Source: Ectothiorhodospiraceae bacterium
Lineage (GTDB): Bacteria; Pseudomonadota; Gammaproteobacteria; Nitrococcales; Aquisalimonadaceae
DNA: 33,612 nt
Direction of reading: 5' to 3'
Assembly: GCA_020831885.1 (NCBI GenBank)
Contig: JAFIFU010000040.1
Coordinates: 1-33,612 of the forward strand
Below the pieces are notes generated by a model, which saw nothing but the letters and a program-made list of their open reading frames with translations, searched no databases and was not told the origin of the DNA. Both the position numbers and the translations under genes were made by a program. This document shows positions 16,909 through 26,919 of this stretch, one piece after another. The first letter of the stretch is position 1, and each line of letters begins with the position of its first letter.

Positions 16909-18144
16909 TCAAAGGTTCCCCTGGAACCAGCTCTTCATGCGGGACCAGACCGCCCGGAACCCGCCTTCCGTGTCGTATTCGGTAATTTGTTGCCCCCGGT
17001 TGTTCGCCCCGAAATACAGCAACCCGACCCCGGTGGAGTAAATCGGGTTACGGACCACGTCGGACAAACCGGTCACCCTGCTGGGAACACCAAGGCGTAC
17101 CGGTACGTGAAACACTTCTTCGGCCAGCTCGATGGCCCCTTCCATCTTTGCGCTGCCGCCGGTGAGCACGATGCCGGCGGCGATCAGATCCTCGAACCCG
17201 CTTCGGCGTAACTCCTGATGCACCAGCGTCATCAACTCCTCGTAGCGGGGCTCCACAACCTCCGCCAGCGTCTGCCGGGACAGCCGCCGGGCGGGCCGCT
17301 CACCCACCGAGGGCACCTCGATGGTCTCCTCCGGCCCGGCAAGCTGGGACAGCGCACAGGCGTACTTGACCTTGATCTCCTCGGCGTGCTGGGTGGGGGT
17401 GCGCAGGGCCACGGCAATGTCGTTGGTCACCTGGTCGCCGGCAATGGGGATCACCGCCGTGTGCCGGATCGCCCCTTCGGTGAACACGGCGATGTCCGTG
17501 GTACCGCCGCCGATATCAACCAGGCAGACGCCCAGCTCCTTCTCGTCATCGGTGAGCACCGAATAGCTGGAGGCGAGCTGCTCCAGGATGATGTCGTCCA
17601 CTTCCAGGCCGCAGCGGCGGATGCATTTCACGATGTTCTGCGCCGCGCTGACCGCGCCGGTCACCATGTGCACCTTGGCTTCCAGGCGCACGCCGGACAT
17701 GCCGATGGGCTCGCGCACACCTTCCTGCGTGTCGATGATGAATTCCTGGGGCAGGATGTGGAGGATCTTCTGATCCGCCGGGATGGCCACCGCCCGGGCC
17801 GCGTCGATCACCCGTTCCACGTCCGCCTGTTGCACTTCCTTGTCCTTGATGGCCACGATGCCGTGGGAATTGAGGCTCCGGATGTGGGAGCCCGCGATGC
17901 CCGCATGGACTGAGTGAATCTGGCAGCCCGCCATCAGCTCGGCCTCCTCCACCGCCCGCTGAATGGACTGCACCGTGGATTCGATATTCACCACCACGCC
18001 CTTTTTCAGGCCGCGGGACGGATGCGACCCGAGCCCGACGATCTCCACCACGCCGTCATCACCCATTTCGCCGACGATGGCCACAACCTTCGATGTGCCG
18101 ATATCCAGCCCCACCAGCAGGTCGCGTTCCGTTTTCCTGGTCAT
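16909..18144 (-). CDS. ftsA: Cell division actin-like protein FtsA
   Basis: Actin-fold ATPase that tethers FtsZ to the membrane and recruits later division proteins. The 411-residue protein has phosphate 1 motif LLVGLDIGTSKVVAIVG, the SHS2/1C domain region (about 85-165), phosphate 2 motif VDIGGGTTDIAVF and the adenosine motif GIVLTGGSAKMEG. Its C-terminal amphipathic helix MKSWFQGNL would insert in the membrane. The start at 18144 gives an N-terminus matching E. coli FtsA in length and has AGAGGA 7 nt upstream. An alternative ATG at 18162 overlaps the ftsQ stop as TGATG, so both may be used. Confidence 0.97.
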   Translation of the reverse strand: MTRKTERDLLVGLDIGTSKVVAIVGEMGDDGVVEIVGLGSHPSRGLKKGVVVNIESTVQSIQRAVEEAELMAGCQIHSVHAGIAGSHIRSLNSHGIVAIKDKEVQQADVERVIDAARAVAIPADQKILHILPQEFIIDTQEGVREPIGMSGVRLEAKVHMVTGAVSAAQNIVKCIRRCGLEVDDIILEQLASSYSVLTDDEKELGVCLVDIGGGTTDIAVFTEGAIRHTAVIPIAGDQVTNDIAVALRTPTQHAEEIKVKYACALSQLAGPEETIEVPSVGERPARRLSRQTLAEVVEPRYEELMTLVHQELRRSGFEDLIAAGIVLTGGSAKMEGAIELAEEVFHVPVRLGVPSRVTGLSDVVRNPIYSTGVGLLYFGANNRGQQITEYDTEGGFRAVWSRMKSWFQGNL

Positions 18145-18161
18145 CCTCCGTTCCTCTCGCA

Positions 18162-18971
18162 TCAGGGCCCGTCAGCACCGGGACGATTCTCCCAGCGCAC
18201 GGCGAAACCATTGGGATAGCGCAGATCCGCCGCAGCCAACTGCGCTTCCTGCTCGGTGGTCAGAGCGGGCCAGGCGCGCACGAAGCGCTGGACCCGTTCT
18301 TCGATCTCGTGTCGTCCCAACTGCACCCGGACACCACCGTCCAGCGTCACCTTCCAGGACTCCCGGGCATCCATGGTCACCGCCAGCACCGCCTTACCCA
18401 TGCCGCCGAACGCACGATCCAGGCTCCGGTAGCGGTCGCTGACCTCCCGTTCCCGCCCGGGCGGACCGGCCAGCTCCGGCAGTCCGCCGGGCCAGGTTTC
18501 CGGCGCCGCCGTGAACAGTTCGCCCCGGGGATTCATCAGGGACTCCCCGTTCCAGGTGGCCACCGCGTCCTGCTCCTGGATGCTGATCCGCAGCATTCCC
18601 GGCCAGACGCGGCGGACCGAAGCCCGGTCGACCCAGGGCAGGTCCTGGAGCGAGCCCCGGATGCGTTCCACATCCAGCCCCCAGAAGCCGACCCCCAGGT
18701 GGGGGGCAAGCGCCTCCCGCAGCTCCCGCTCCCGCACGTGCTCCAAGCGCGTGTCGAAGTGCACGGACTGCAACGGGAAGGTCTCCGGCGCCCTCAGGTA
18801 GTGAATGCCGTAGGCCGCGCCTCCCAGCGCCATGACCACCAGCAGACCCACCCCGGCCACGCTCCCGGTCCGGGCCAGTACCGCCCGCCGCCGGGCGCGC
18901 ACAGCCGGATCCACCGGCTGCCGCTGGGGCCGCCGGGGTTGCGCTCCGCGCCTGACCCGGTTCCGTCTCAT
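18162..18971 (-). CDS. ftsQ: Cell division protein FtsQ
   Basis: Bitopic inner-membrane protein that bridges early and late division proteins through FtsB and FtsL. The 269-residue protein has a long arginine-rich cytoplasmic tail (1-34), one membrane helix (about 35-56), then a periplasmic POTRA domain starting at FPLQSVHF (about 65-135) with the LPWVDRASVRRVWPGMLRISIQE block, followed by the FtsQ beta domain. ATG 18971 overlaps the ddl stop as ATGA with GGAG upstream; the open frame reaches back to 19007. Its stop overlaps a possible ftsA ATG. Confidence 0.94.
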   Translation of the reverse strand: MRRNRVRRGAQPRRPQRQPVDPAVRARRRAVLARTGSVAGVGLLVVMALGGAAYGIHYLRAPETFPLQSVHFDTRLEHVRERELREALAPHLGVGFWGLDVERIRGSLQDLPWVDRASVRRVWPGMLRISIQEQDAVATWNGESLMNPRGELFTAAPETWPGGLPELAGPPGREREVSDRYRSLDRAFGGMGKAVLAVTMDARESWKVTLDGGVRVQLGRHEIEERVQRFVRAWPALTTEQEAQLAAADLRYPNGFAVRWENRPGADGP

Positions 18972-19894
18972 GGCTTCTCCTCCAGCGTGGTCAGCAGGAT
19001 CCGCCACACCAGTTCCTCGATATCCAGCCCCGCGGCCCGCGCCGCCAGGGGAACCAGCGAGTGGTCGGTCATGCCGGGCACCGAGTTCACTTCCAGCAGC
19101 CAGAAACGCCCGTCCCGGTCCCGCATGAAGTCCACCCGACCCCAGCCGGTGGCCCCCACGGTACGGAAGGCGCGCAATGCCAGCGCATTCAGCGCGTCCA
19201 GGTCCGTGGCGGACAGCCCGCAGGGGCAGTGATAAACCGTGTCGTCCGCCTCGTATTTCGCCTGGTAGTCGTAGAATTCCCGGGGTGTCTCCAGGCGGAT
19301 GGCGGGCAGCACGGCATCCCCGAGAATGGATACCGTGTACTCCTCACCGGTAATCCACTGCTCGGCCAGCACATCGGCGTCGAACCGCGCGGCATCCTCA
19401 TAGGCGGCCCGGAGTCCGTCCTCGGTCGTCACCTTGTGCATGCCGATGCTGGAACCTTCCCGCGCCGGCTTGATCATCAGGGGCAGCCCCAGTTCCGCCA
19501 CCACCGTCTCGGCACGGGTCTCCCGATCCAGCATCAGGAACGGCGGCGTCGGCATGCCGAGACCCTGCCAAAGGCACTTGCTGCGCAGCTTGTCCATGCT
19601 CAGTGCGGCACCCAGCACGCCGCTGCCGGTGTACGGAAGGCCCAGCAGATCCAGGCCGCCCTGGATCACACCGTCCTCGCCGCCGCGACCGTGCAGGGCG
19701 ATGAAGACCCGGTCGAAGCGTCCGCGGACAAGGACGTCCAGCACGTCCCGCCCGGCGTCGATGGCATGGGCATCCACACCCCGGCGACGCAGGGCCTCCA
19801 GGACCACCTGACCGCTCTTCAGCGAGACGGGCCGCTCCGCCGACCAACCGCCCAGTAGCACGGCCACGCGTCCCAGTTCCTCCGGGCTAACCAT
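18968..19894 (-). CDS. ddl: D-alanine--D-alanine ligase
   Basis: ATP-grasp ligase that makes the D-Ala-D-Ala dipeptide used by MurF. The 308-residue protein, close to E. coli DdlB, has VLLGGWSAERPVSLKSG at the N-terminus, HGRGGEDGVIQGGLDLLGLPYTG-type substrate sequence, the ATP-grasp PLMIKPAREGSSIGM loop, and the metal-binding LEVNSVPGMTDHSLVP block. ATG 19894 has GGAGG 6 nt upstream and overlaps the end of murB by 8 nt; an in-frame GTG at 19909 is less likely. The location between murB and ftsQ corresponds to ddlB. Confidence 0.96.
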   Translation of the reverse strand: MVSPEELGRVAVLLGGWSAERPVSLKSGQVVLEALRRRGVDAHAIDAGRDVLDVLVRGRFDRVFIALHGRGGEDGVIQGGLDLLGLPYTGSGVLGAALSMDKLRSKCLWQGLGMPTPPFLMLDRETRAETVVAELGLPLMIKPAREGSSIGMHKVTTEDGLRAAYEDAARFDADVLAEQWITGEEYTVSILGDAVLPAIRLETPREFYDYQAKYEADDTVYHCPCGLSATDLDALNALALRAFRTVGATGWGRVDFMRDRDGRFWLLEVNSVPGMTDHSLVPLAARAAGLDIEELVWRILLTTLEEKP

Positions 19895-20792
19895 TGTCCG
19901 CCTCCTCACCGATCACCCGCACTTCGGGCCAGAGCTCCACGCCGTGCCGCTCCAAGACCTCCTCCCGAACGCGGGCGATCAGGCGTTCGATATCCGCGGC
20001 GCTGGCGGTGCCGTCATTGATGATGAAGTTCGCATGCTTGTCCGAGACGTAAGCGCCCCCGACGCGGCAGCCCTTGAGCCCGGCGGCCTCGATCAGACGG
20101 GCCGCGTGATCCCCCTGCGGATTGCGGAACACCGATCCGCAACTGGGCTTGCCAATGGGCTGAGTGGCCGCGCGGCGCTCCAGCAGCGCCCGGATCCGTT
20201 TCATCGCCCGGGCACCATCACCGGGCTCCAGCGCCAGCAGTACGCCGGTGAACCATTCCCCGTCGGCACCCTCCACCTGGCGATAGGACACCCGGAATTC
20301 GTCGGGACGGCGGCGCCTGAGTCGTCCCCGGCGATCCACGGTTTCCACCTGGGCCACCACGCCCCAGGTCTCTCCACCGAAGGCTCCGGCGTTCATGGCC
20401 AGAGCGCCGCCCATGGTGCCCGGTATACCGGCCAGGAACTCCGCACCCACCAGGTTCTCGCGGGCGGCATAACGGGCGACCTTGGCACAGGCCACCCCGG
20501 CATCGGCCCAGACCCCGTGCGTTCCCTCCCGGCGCAGGCCGGTGAGCCCCGGGGACAGGAAGATCACGGTGCCGCGCAGACCGCCATCCCGCACCAGCAG
20601 GTTGCTCCCCAACCCGCACCAGAAGAGTGGTTCATCCGACGGAAGCGTGGCCAGAAACGCCGCCAGATCCTCACGGTCCGCCGGCTGATAGAAGCGATCC
20701 GCGGGACCGCCCACGCGCCAGGTGGTATGCCGCGCCATGGACTCGTGCTCCCGCAGCGTGCCTCGCAGACCTTGTGGCCGGATCGCTGTCAT
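19887..20792 (-). CDS. murB: UDP-N-acetylenolpyruvoylglucosamine reductase MurB (short type)
   Basis: FAD-dependent reductase producing UDP-MurNAc. At 301 residues it resembles the shorter type II enzymes rather than the roughly 340-residue E. coli form. Visible are the FAD-binding TTWRVGGPADRFYQP and LGSNLLVRDGG, GIPGTMGGALAMNAGAFGGE, and the proton-donating Ser220 in PSCGSVFRNP. The AGLKGCRVGGAYVSDKHANF segment follows. ATG 20792 shares its first base with the murC stop (TGATG) and has GGAGGTGA 6 nt upstream, an unusually strong site. Confidence 0.96.
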   Translation of the reverse strand: MTAIRPQGLRGTLREHESMARHTTWRVGGPADRFYQPADREDLAAFLATLPSDEPLFWCGLGSNLLVRDGGLRGTVIFLSPGLTGLRREGTHGVWADAGVACAKVARYAARENLVGAEFLAGIPGTMGGALAMNAGAFGGETWGVVAQVETVDRRGRLRRRRPDEFRVSYRQVEGADGEWFTGVLLALEPGDGARAMKRIRALLERRAATQPIGKPSCGSVFRNPQGDHAARLIEAAGLKGCRVGGAYVSDKHANFIINDGTASAADIERLIARVREEVLERHGVELWPEVRVIGEEADNG

Positions 20793-22234
20793 CACGGCTC
20801 ACCTCCGGTCAGTCGCGCCTGCAGCCGCGACGCCGCGGTGCCGATACTGCCCGCCCCCATGGTGAGCAGGATGTCGCCGTCCCGTAGCACTCCGGGCAGT
20901 GTCTCGATCAATTCGTCCATGCTGTCGACGAACACGGGATTCACCTTCCCGCGGGCACGGATGGCTCCCGCCAGCGCCCGGCCGTCCGCACCCGGTACCG
21001 GTTGCTCGCCGGCCGGGTAGATGTCGGTGAGAACCAGCACGTCGGGATCACTCAACACCCGGGCAAAGTCCTCGAACAGATCCCGGGTACGGCTGTAACG
21101 ATGAGGCTGAAAGGCGAGAACCAGGCGCCGTTCCGGCCAGCCGTCCCGGACCGCACGCAGCGTTGCCAGGATCTCGCTGGGGTGATGACCGTAATCGTCC
21201 ACCACCAGGGCCTGGCCGCCGCCGGGTAGCGCCACCTCCCCGTAACTCTGGAACCGCCGCCCGATGCCCTGGAACTCGGCCAGGGCCCGCACAATCGCCG
21301 ATTCGTCCACGCCCAGCTCCCGTGCAATCGCGATGGCCGCCAGCGCATTCTGGACGTTGTGCCGCCCGGGCAGGTTCAGATCCACCTCCAGCGGGGCATA
21401 ACCGGTGCTCTGGACACGGAACCGGGTCCGGTTGCCGTGCTGGCGGATGTCCCGGGCCTGCACATCAGCCTCGTCATTCAGGCCATAGGTACGGACCGGT
21501 CGGGTCACGTCGGGAATCAGTTCCCGCACCACCGGGTCGTCCACACAGAGCACCGCCAGGCCGTAGAACGGCAGATGATGCAGGAACTCCAGGAACGTGG
21601 AACGCAGCCGGCGGAAATCCCCTCCATAGGTACTCAGATGATCCGCGTCGACATTGGTCACCGTGGCGATCATGGGCTGAAGGTACAGGAACGAGGCGTC
21701 GCTCTCGTCCGCCTCGGCCACCAGAAAGCGGCCTTCCCCGAGCCGCGCATTGGCGCCGGCACTGTTCAACCGCCCGCCGATCACGAAGGTGGGGTCGAGC
21801 CCGCCCTCCGCCAGCACGCTGGCAACCAGGCTGGTGGTGGTGGTCTTGCCGTGGGTGCCGGCCACAGCCACGCCGAAGCGGAAGCGCATCAGCTCGGCCA
21901 GCATCTCGGCCCGGGGAACCACCGGGATCCGGGCGTCCCGCGCGGCCTTCACCTCGGGATTGTCCTCACCCACAGCACTGGAGATGACCACGGCGTCAGC
22001 CCGGGCCAGATGCCCGGCAGCGTGGCCGATGTGAACCGCCGCGCCCAGGCCACGGAGCCGGCGCGTTGCCGGGTTGTCCCTCAGGTCGCTCCCGGAAACC
22101 TGGTACCCCAGGTTCAACAGCACCTCGGCGATCCCGCTCATCCCGGCACCGCCGATACCGACGAAATGTATGCGGCGCACCCGACCCATGGCGCCCGGCC
22201 GGCTGTAGTCCCAGTGCTGCACGTCCCGACTCAT
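20792..22234 (-). CDS. murC: UDP-N-acetylmuramate--L-alanine ligase
   Basis: First Mur ligase, adding L-Ala to UDP-MurNAc. The 480-residue cytoplasmic protein has the N-terminal UDP-binding loop [20 protein letters not shown], the ATP loop GTHGKTTTT (126-134) characteristic of MurC, a central ligase domain, and FQPHRYSRT in the C-terminal domain. ATG 22234 overlaps the murG stop as ATGA with GGAGG 5 nt upstream. Confidence 0.97.
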   Translation of the reverse strand: MSRDVQHWDYSRPGAMGRVRRIHFVGIGGAGMSGIAEVLLNLGYQVSGSDLRDNPATRRLRGLGAAVHIGHAAGHLARADAVVISSAVGEDNPEVKAARDARIPVVPRAEMLAELMRFRFGVAVAGTHGKTTTTSLVASVLAEGGLDPTFVIGGRLNSAGANARLGEGRFLVAEADESDASFLYLQPMIATVTNVDADHLSTYGGDFRRLRSTFLEFLHHLPFYGLAVLCVDDPVVRELIPDVTRPVRTYGLNDEADVQARDIRQHGNRTRFRVQSTGYAPLEVDLNLPGRHNVQNALAAIAIARELGVDESAIVRALAEFQGIGRRFQSYGEVALPGGGQALVVDDYGHHPSEILATLRAVRDGWPERRLVLAFQPHRYSRTRDLFEDFARVLSDPDVLVLTDIYPAGEQPVPGADGRALAGAIRARGKVNPVFVDSMDELIETLPGVLRDGDILLTMGAGSIGTAASRLQARLTGGEP

Positions 22235-23313
22235 GCAACCTCCAGACAGCTATCGGCCACGTCTTCCGCAGCCCGTGGGCGGGCCAGTTCCCGCGCCCGC
22301 TCCGCCATCGCCAGCAGGCGGTCGCGGCGCTGGTCGAACTCCTCCAGCAAGCCCGCCAGGCGACGGGGTGTCAGCTCGGCCTGAGGCAACAGCACCGCTG
22401 CCTGCCGGTCGCTCAGGAAACGGGCATTGGCGGTCTGGTGATCGTCCACCGCATGGGGCAACGGCACCAGGCACGCGGCGACGCCCGCGGCGGCCAACTC
22501 GCTGACCGTCAGCGCGCCGGCGCGGCTGATCACCAGATCGGCCCAGCCATAGGCCTCGGCCATGTCATGGACGAATGCCGTCACGTCCGCCTCCACGCCC
22601 GCCTTGAGGTACGCTCTTTCCGCCACCTCCAGCGTGCGCTCGCCCGCCTGGTGCCGAATGACCGGGCGCCGATCCGACGGCAGCCTGGCCACGGCGGCGG
22701 GCACCCGTTCGTTCAGAACCTGCGCCCCGAGACTGCCGCCGATCACCAGCAAGCGCAGCGGCCCCTCCCGGTTGGCGTACCGCTCCTGCGGCGGCGGGAT
22801 CTGGAGAATCGCGTCGCGGACCGGATTACCCACCACGCGGGCGAGCACGCCGCCGGGAAAATCGGCGGGGAAACCGCACAGCACCCGGCGGGCAAACCGG
22901 GACAGGCTCCGATTGGTCAGGCCGGCCACGGCGTTCTGCTCGTGAAGCACCAGGGGCCGGCGCAGGAGCCAGGCGGCGATTCCCCCCGGACCCGCCGCAT
23001 AACCGCCCAGGCCCAGCACCGCCCGGGGCCGGTGGCGGCGCAGCACGCCCGCCGCCTGCCACACGGCCCGGCCCAGCCTCGCCGGAGCCAGCAGCCAACC
23101 CAGGGAGCCTTTGCCGCGCAGGCCACGGATTTCCAGATACTCCATGGGCAGGCCCGCCTCCGGTACCAGCCGGGCCTCCAGCCCCTCCCGGGTACCGAGC
23201 CACACCACCGGCAGGCCACGCTCCCGCAGGACCGCGGCCACGGCCAGCCCCGGAAAAACGTGGCCACCGGTGCCGCCGGCCATGATCACAACAGGACGCG
23301 CTGCGGCATTCAT
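22231..23313 (-). CDS. murG: Undecaprenyldiphospho-muramoylpentapeptide N-acetylglucosaminyltransferase MurG
   Basis: Peripheral inner-membrane GT-B glycosyltransferase that converts lipid I to lipid II. The 360-residue protein has the first glycine loop [27 protein letters not shown], the second glycine loop [16 protein letters not shown], and the donor-binding [16 protein letters not shown] and [14 protein letters not shown] segments. The ATG overlaps the ftsW stop as ATGA. Product feeds the FtsW/FtsI polymerase pair encoded alongside. Confidence 0.97.
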   Translation of the reverse strand: MNAAARPVVIMAGGTGGHVFPGLAVAAVLRERGLPVVWLGTREGLEARLVPEAGLPMEYLEIRGLRGKGSLGWLLAPARLGRAVWQAAGVLRRHRPRAVLGLGGYAAGPGGIAAWLLRRPLVLHEQNAVAGLTNRSLSRFARRVLCGFPADFPGGVLARVVGNPVRDAILQIPPPQERYANREGPLRLLVIGGSLGAQVLNERVPAAVARLPSDRRPVIRHQAGERTLEVAERAYLKAGVEADVTAFVHDMAEAYGWADLVISRAGALTVSELAAAGVAACLVPLPHAVDDHQTANARFLSDRQAAVLLPQAELTPRRLAGLLEEFDQRRDRLLAMAERARELARPRAAEDVADSCLEVA

Positions 23314-24497
23314 GGCCGCCCCCTCCCCCGCACGGGCCGGGCACGGGCCCCGGCCTGCGCGGCCTCGTGACCGGCACGCAGCACCAGAGCCAGTGCCACC
23401 ACGGTCATCAGCAGACTGCTGCCGCCATAGCTGAGCAACGGGAGGGTCAGGCCCTTGGTGGGCAACAGCCCCATGTTGACCCCGGCGTTGACGAACCCCT
23501 GGATGGCCAGCCAGGTACCGACACCGAAGCAGAGATAGCCGCCGAAGGCGCGACCCGCAGCCAGCGACCGGGCACCGGTGGCCATGACACGCCAGCAGAC
23601 GTAGCTGTACAGGCCGACCAGCACCAGGATACCCAGCAGCCCCAGTTCTTCCGCCAGCACCGCGAAAACGAAGTCCGTGTGCGCCTCCGGCAGATAGAAC
23701 AGTTTCTGCACGCTGCCGCCCAGACCCACACCGAAAAGCTCGCCCCGGCCAATGGCGATGAGCGACTGGGTCAACTGGAACCCGCTGTTGAAGGGGTCCG
23801 CCCAGGGGTTGGAGAACGAGAGCAGGCGCTCCAGGCGGTAGGGAGAGGCGTAGATCAGCGCGACGCCGGCCCCGCCTGCCAGCACCACCAGGGCGATAAA
23901 ACGCGACAACGGCACCCCGGCCAGGAACAGCATGCCGAGGCCGGTACCCACAATCACCACGGCGGCACCGAAGTCCGGTTGCAACAGCAGGAGCAGCCCG
24001 ATCAGTGCCATCACGGCCACCGGGACAAGGAACACGCCCAGGCGGGTGCGAACCTGCTCACCACGACGAACCAGGAAGGCGGCCAGATAGACCATCAGGC
24101 AGAGTTTCATCACTTCCGAAACCTGGAGGTTGATGATCCCCATGGGAATCCAGCGGGTCGCTCCATTCACCTCGCGGCCCACGCCCGGCACCAGAACCAG
24201 GACAAGCAGCAACAGAGCGAACAGCATCAGCAGGCCGCTCATGCGTCGGACGCTGTCCAGCGGCGTGTTGAGTGTCAGCCAGCCCAGCGCATAGGCACCC
24301 CCGACGAACAGGAGTTGCCGCTGAAAGTAGTACAGCGGCGTACCCAGGCTCCGCTCGGCCAACGAGATGGATGCCGAGGCCACCATCACCAGGCCCAGCA
24401 CGGTGAGCGCCACAACAGCGGCCAGAAGCCGGTGGTCCAGGTCGGCGGGAAGCGCCGGGATCACGCGGTGTGCGGGTTGGGTGGCCGCGGCCGTCAT
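23310..24497 (-). CDS. ftsW: Septal peptidoglycan glycosyltransferase FtsW
   Basis: SEDS-family integral membrane protein (395 residues, about ten membrane helices) that polymerises lipid II with its partner FtsI. Diagnostic sequences include YYFQRQLLFVGGAYALGW, the large periplasmic loop with LPEAHTDFVFAVLAEELG, and the C-terminal GLTLPLLSYGGSSLLMT. It has a short cytoplasmic N-terminus and a basic tail ([12 protein letters not shown]). Position between murD and murG identifies it as FtsW rather than RodA. The ATG overlaps the murD stop as ATGA. Confidence 0.96.
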   Translation of the reverse strand: MTAAATQPAHRVIPALPADLDHRLLAAVVALTVLGLVMVASASISLAERSLGTPLYYFQRQLLFVGGAYALGWLTLNTPLDSVRRMSGLLMLFALLLLVLVLVPGVGREVNGATRWIPMGIINLQVSEVMKLCLMVYLAAFLVRRGEQVRTRLGVFLVPVAVMALIGLLLLLQPDFGAAVVIVGTGLGMLFLAGVPLSRFIALVVLAGGAGVALIYASPYRLERLLSFSNPWADPFNSGFQLTQSLIAIGRGELFGVGLGGSVQKLFYLPEAHTDFVFAVLAEELGLLGILVLVGLYSYVCWRVMATGARSLAAGRAFGGYLCFGVGTWLAIQGFVNAGVNMGLLPTKGLTLPLLSYGGSSLLMTVVALALVLRAGHEAAQAGARARPVRGRGRP

Positions 24498-25837
24498 GCG
24501 GGCAGCCTCCCCACGGCGTCGGCGAATGCGTCGCCCCGCGCCATGTAGTTGGGGTACATATCCAGGCTGGCGCAGGCCGGGGACAGCAGCACCACGTCCC
24601 CGGCACGACCGAGTGCGACAGCCCGGTTCACCGCCTGGACCATGTCCCGAACCCGTTCGGTGCCCAGCACCGGCTTCAGCACCTGCTCCAGCCTTGGCGC
24701 GTCCCGCCCCAGCAGGACCGCCGCCCGGCCCCGGCCGCGCAGAGCGGCGGCCAGCGGCGTGAAATCGGCCCCTTTGCCGTCACCGCCGGCGATCAGGACC
24801 AGGGGCCTGTCCAGCCCCTCGATGGCCGCCAGCGTGGCGCCCACGTTGGTCGCCTTGGAGTCATTGATCCAGTCCATGCCGGCGCGATGGCCCACCCATT
24901 GCATGCGATGGGGCAGGCCGGCAAACCCGCGTAGCGCCCCCAGGCAGGGCTCCAACCCCACGCCGGCGGCTTCGGCCAGCGCCAGGGCGGCCAGGGCATT
25001 GACCAGGTTGTGCCGGCCCTGCAGGCGGAGTGCGCCCGCGGCGATCAGCGCCGTTTCCCCCCGGCAGAGCCAGAGATCCCCGTCCAGCACCTGAAGGCCG
25101 TAGCCCCCGTCCGGCGCGCCGGATCCGAACCAGAGGCAGCGGCGATCGCGACGGGCCATGCGGCGCACCCGCGCATCGTCCCGGTTCAGTACCATGCAGC
25201 CCTCGCCCGCGTAGATACGGGCCTTGATCGCGGCATAGTTTTCCATGGAGCGATGGCGGTCCAGATGGTCTTCGCTCAGGTTGAGCACAGCGGCGGCCAC
25301 CGGCCGAAGGCTGTACAGCGTTTCCAGTTGGAAGCTGGACAGCTCCAGAACGTAGAGCTCGGCTTCCGGCGCCCGCAGCAGATCCAGTGCCGGCGTACCC
25401 AGGTTGCCGCCCACGGCCACGTCCAGGCCCGCTGCGCGGGCCATTTCGCCCACCAGGGTGGTCACCGTGCTTTTGCCGTTGGAACCGGTGATGGCGATCA
25501 CGGGGGCCCGCGCCGCGCGGGCGAACAGCTCCACCTCACCCACCACCGGAATGCCGGCACGGGCGGCGGCGGCCACGGCAGGCTCCTCCGGGGACACCCC
25601 GGGGCTCAGTACCACTTCTGCGGCGTTGCACAAAAGGGAGGCGTCGATTCCCCCCAGGCGCATGTCCAGCTCCGGCACCAGGGATCGGGCCTCGCCGGCG
25701 GCTGGCGGCGCCGCGCGGCTGTCGGTGACCGCCACCGGACGGCCCTGCCGGTGCAGATGGCGCAGACAGGCAAGACCGGAGGCACCCAGCCCCACGACCA
25801 CCGTCGGTTTTGCCATGTCAGCCATCATCGCGCTCAT
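24494..25837 (-). CDS. murD: UDP-N-acetylmuramoylalanine--D-glutamate ligase
   Basis: Second Mur ligase, adding D-glutamate. The 447-residue protein starts with the dinucleotide-like TVVVGLGASGLACLRHL and has the ATP loop ITGSNGKSTVTTL (GSNGKST 118-124) and LSSFQLE, typical of MurD, followed by NLSEDHLDRH and INDSKATNVGAT. The ATG at 25837 shares a base with the mraY stop (TGATG), implying coupled translation; in-frame ATGs at 25828 and 25816 are possible but lack better ribosome-binding sites. The open frame extends upstream to 25924 only by overlapping mraY. Confidence 0.96.
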   Translation of the reverse strand: MSAMMADMAKPTVVVGLGASGLACLRHLHRQGRPVAVTDSRAAPPAAGEARSLVPELDMRLGGIDASLLCNAAEVVLSPGVSPEEPAVAAAARAGIPVVGEVELFARAARAPVIAITGSNGKSTVTTLVGEMARAAGLDVAVGGNLGTPALDLLRAPEAELYVLELSSFQLETLYSLRPVAAAVLNLSEDHLDRHRSMENYAAIKARIYAGEGCMVLNRDDARVRRMARRDRRCLWFGSGAPDGGYGLQVLDGDLWLCRGETALIAAGALRLQGRHNLVNALAALALAEAAGVGLEPCLGALRGFAGLPHRMQWVGHRAGMDWINDSKATNVGATLAAIEGLDRPLVLIAGGDGKGADFTPLAAALRGRGRAAVLLGRDAPRLEQVLKPVLGTERVRDMVQAVNRAVALGRAGDVVLLSPACASLDMYPNYMARGDAFADAVGRLPA

Positions 25838-26919
25838 CACCGAATCTTCAACGAAGCCAGACCAATCAGGACCAGGATCACCGTCACAATCCAGAACCGC
25901 ACGATCACGCGCGGCTCCGGCCATCCCTTGAGTTCGAAATGGTGGTGTAGCGGCGCCATGCGGAAAATGCGCCTGCCGGTGAGCTTGAACGAGGCCACCT
26001 GCAGGATCACCGACACCGTCTCCATGACGAACACCCCGGCCATGATGAACAGCACCAGTTCCTGCCGAACAACCACGGCCAGCACACCCAGGGCTGCCCC
26101 CAGCGCAAGGGCTCCGACGTCGCCCATGAACACCTGCGCCGGATAGGCGTTGAACCAGAGAAAACCCAGCCCGGCGCCCACCAGGGCGCCGCAGAAAATC
26201 ACCAGTTCGCCCACGCCGGGCACATAGGGAATGCCCAGGTAGGTGGCGAACTGGAAGTTGCCGGAGGCATACGCGAATACACCCAGCGCACCACCCACCA
26301 GCACGGTGGGGTTGATCGCGAGACCATCGAGACCGTCGGTCAGATTCACCGCATTGCTGGTTCCGACGATCACCAGGTACGCGAACGGGATGAAAAGCAG
26401 ACCCATCTGCCAGTGCACGTCCTTCAGGAACGGCACTATCAGGGTGGTCTCCACCGGGTTCTGGGCGGTCGCGTAAAGGAAGACTGCCGCCCCCAGGCCG
26501 GCCAGGGACTGCCAGAAATACTTGTGCCGGGCCTTGAGCCCCCGGCTGTTCCCGAAACGCAGCTTCAGATAATCGTCCACGCCACCGACCGCGCCGAAGG
26601 CCAGGGTGGTGAGCAGCACCACCCAGACATACCGGTTGGCAAGATCCGCCCAGAGCAGGGTGGCCACCGCCACCGCCAACAGGATCAGGGAACCGCCCAT
26701 GGTCGGCGTGCCGGCCTTGGAAAAATGCGACTGGGGCCCATCCTCGCGAATGGGCTGGCCGATCTGGTGGCGGCTCAGGCGTCGGATGAGGAAGGGGCCC
26801 ACCACGAAGGAGACCACCAGCGCCGTGAGCACGCCGAGTATGGCTCTCAGGGTGATGTACTGAAACACCCGGAAGCCACTGTGGAGTTCCTCCAGCCAGC
26901 CGGCCAGATAGATCAGCAC
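25837..26919 (-). CDS. mraY: Phospho-N-acetylmuramoyl-pentapeptide transferase MraY
   Basis: Ten-helix inner-membrane enzyme that links phospho-MurNAc-pentapeptide to undecaprenyl phosphate, forming lipid I. The protein has 360 residues, the same length as E. coli MraY. Catalytic acids are in register: Asp115-Asp116 (GVDDYLK), NLTDGLDG (192-199) and Asp267 ([12 protein letters not shown]), with the [13 protein letters not shown] loop near the end. The start codon is GTG (26917-26919), overlapping the murF stop by 7 nt, with GGGGGA about 7 nt upstream. Confidence 0.97.
   Translation of the reverse strand: MLIYLAGWLEELHSGFRVFQYITLRAILGVLTALVVSFVVGPFLIRRLSRHQIGQPIREDGPQSHFSKAGTPTMGGSLILLAVAVATLLWADLANRYVWVVLLTTLAFGAVGGVDDYLKLRFGNSRGLKARHKYFWQSLAGLGAAVFLYATAQNPVETTLIVPFLKDVHWQMGLLFIPFAYLVIVGTSNAVNLTDGLDGLAINPTVLVGGALGVFAYASGNFQFATYLGIPYVPGVGELVIFCGALVGAGLGFLWFNAYPAQVFMGDVGALALGAALGVLAVVVRQELVLFIMAGVFVMETVSVILQVASFKLTGRRIFRMAPLHHHFELKGWPEPRVIVRFWIVTVILVLIGLASLKIR

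Noticed and set aside
21359-22384. 341-codon plus-strand frame opposite murC and murG
   Set aside because: Same artefact; the minus strand carries complete Mur enzymes with catalytic motifs.
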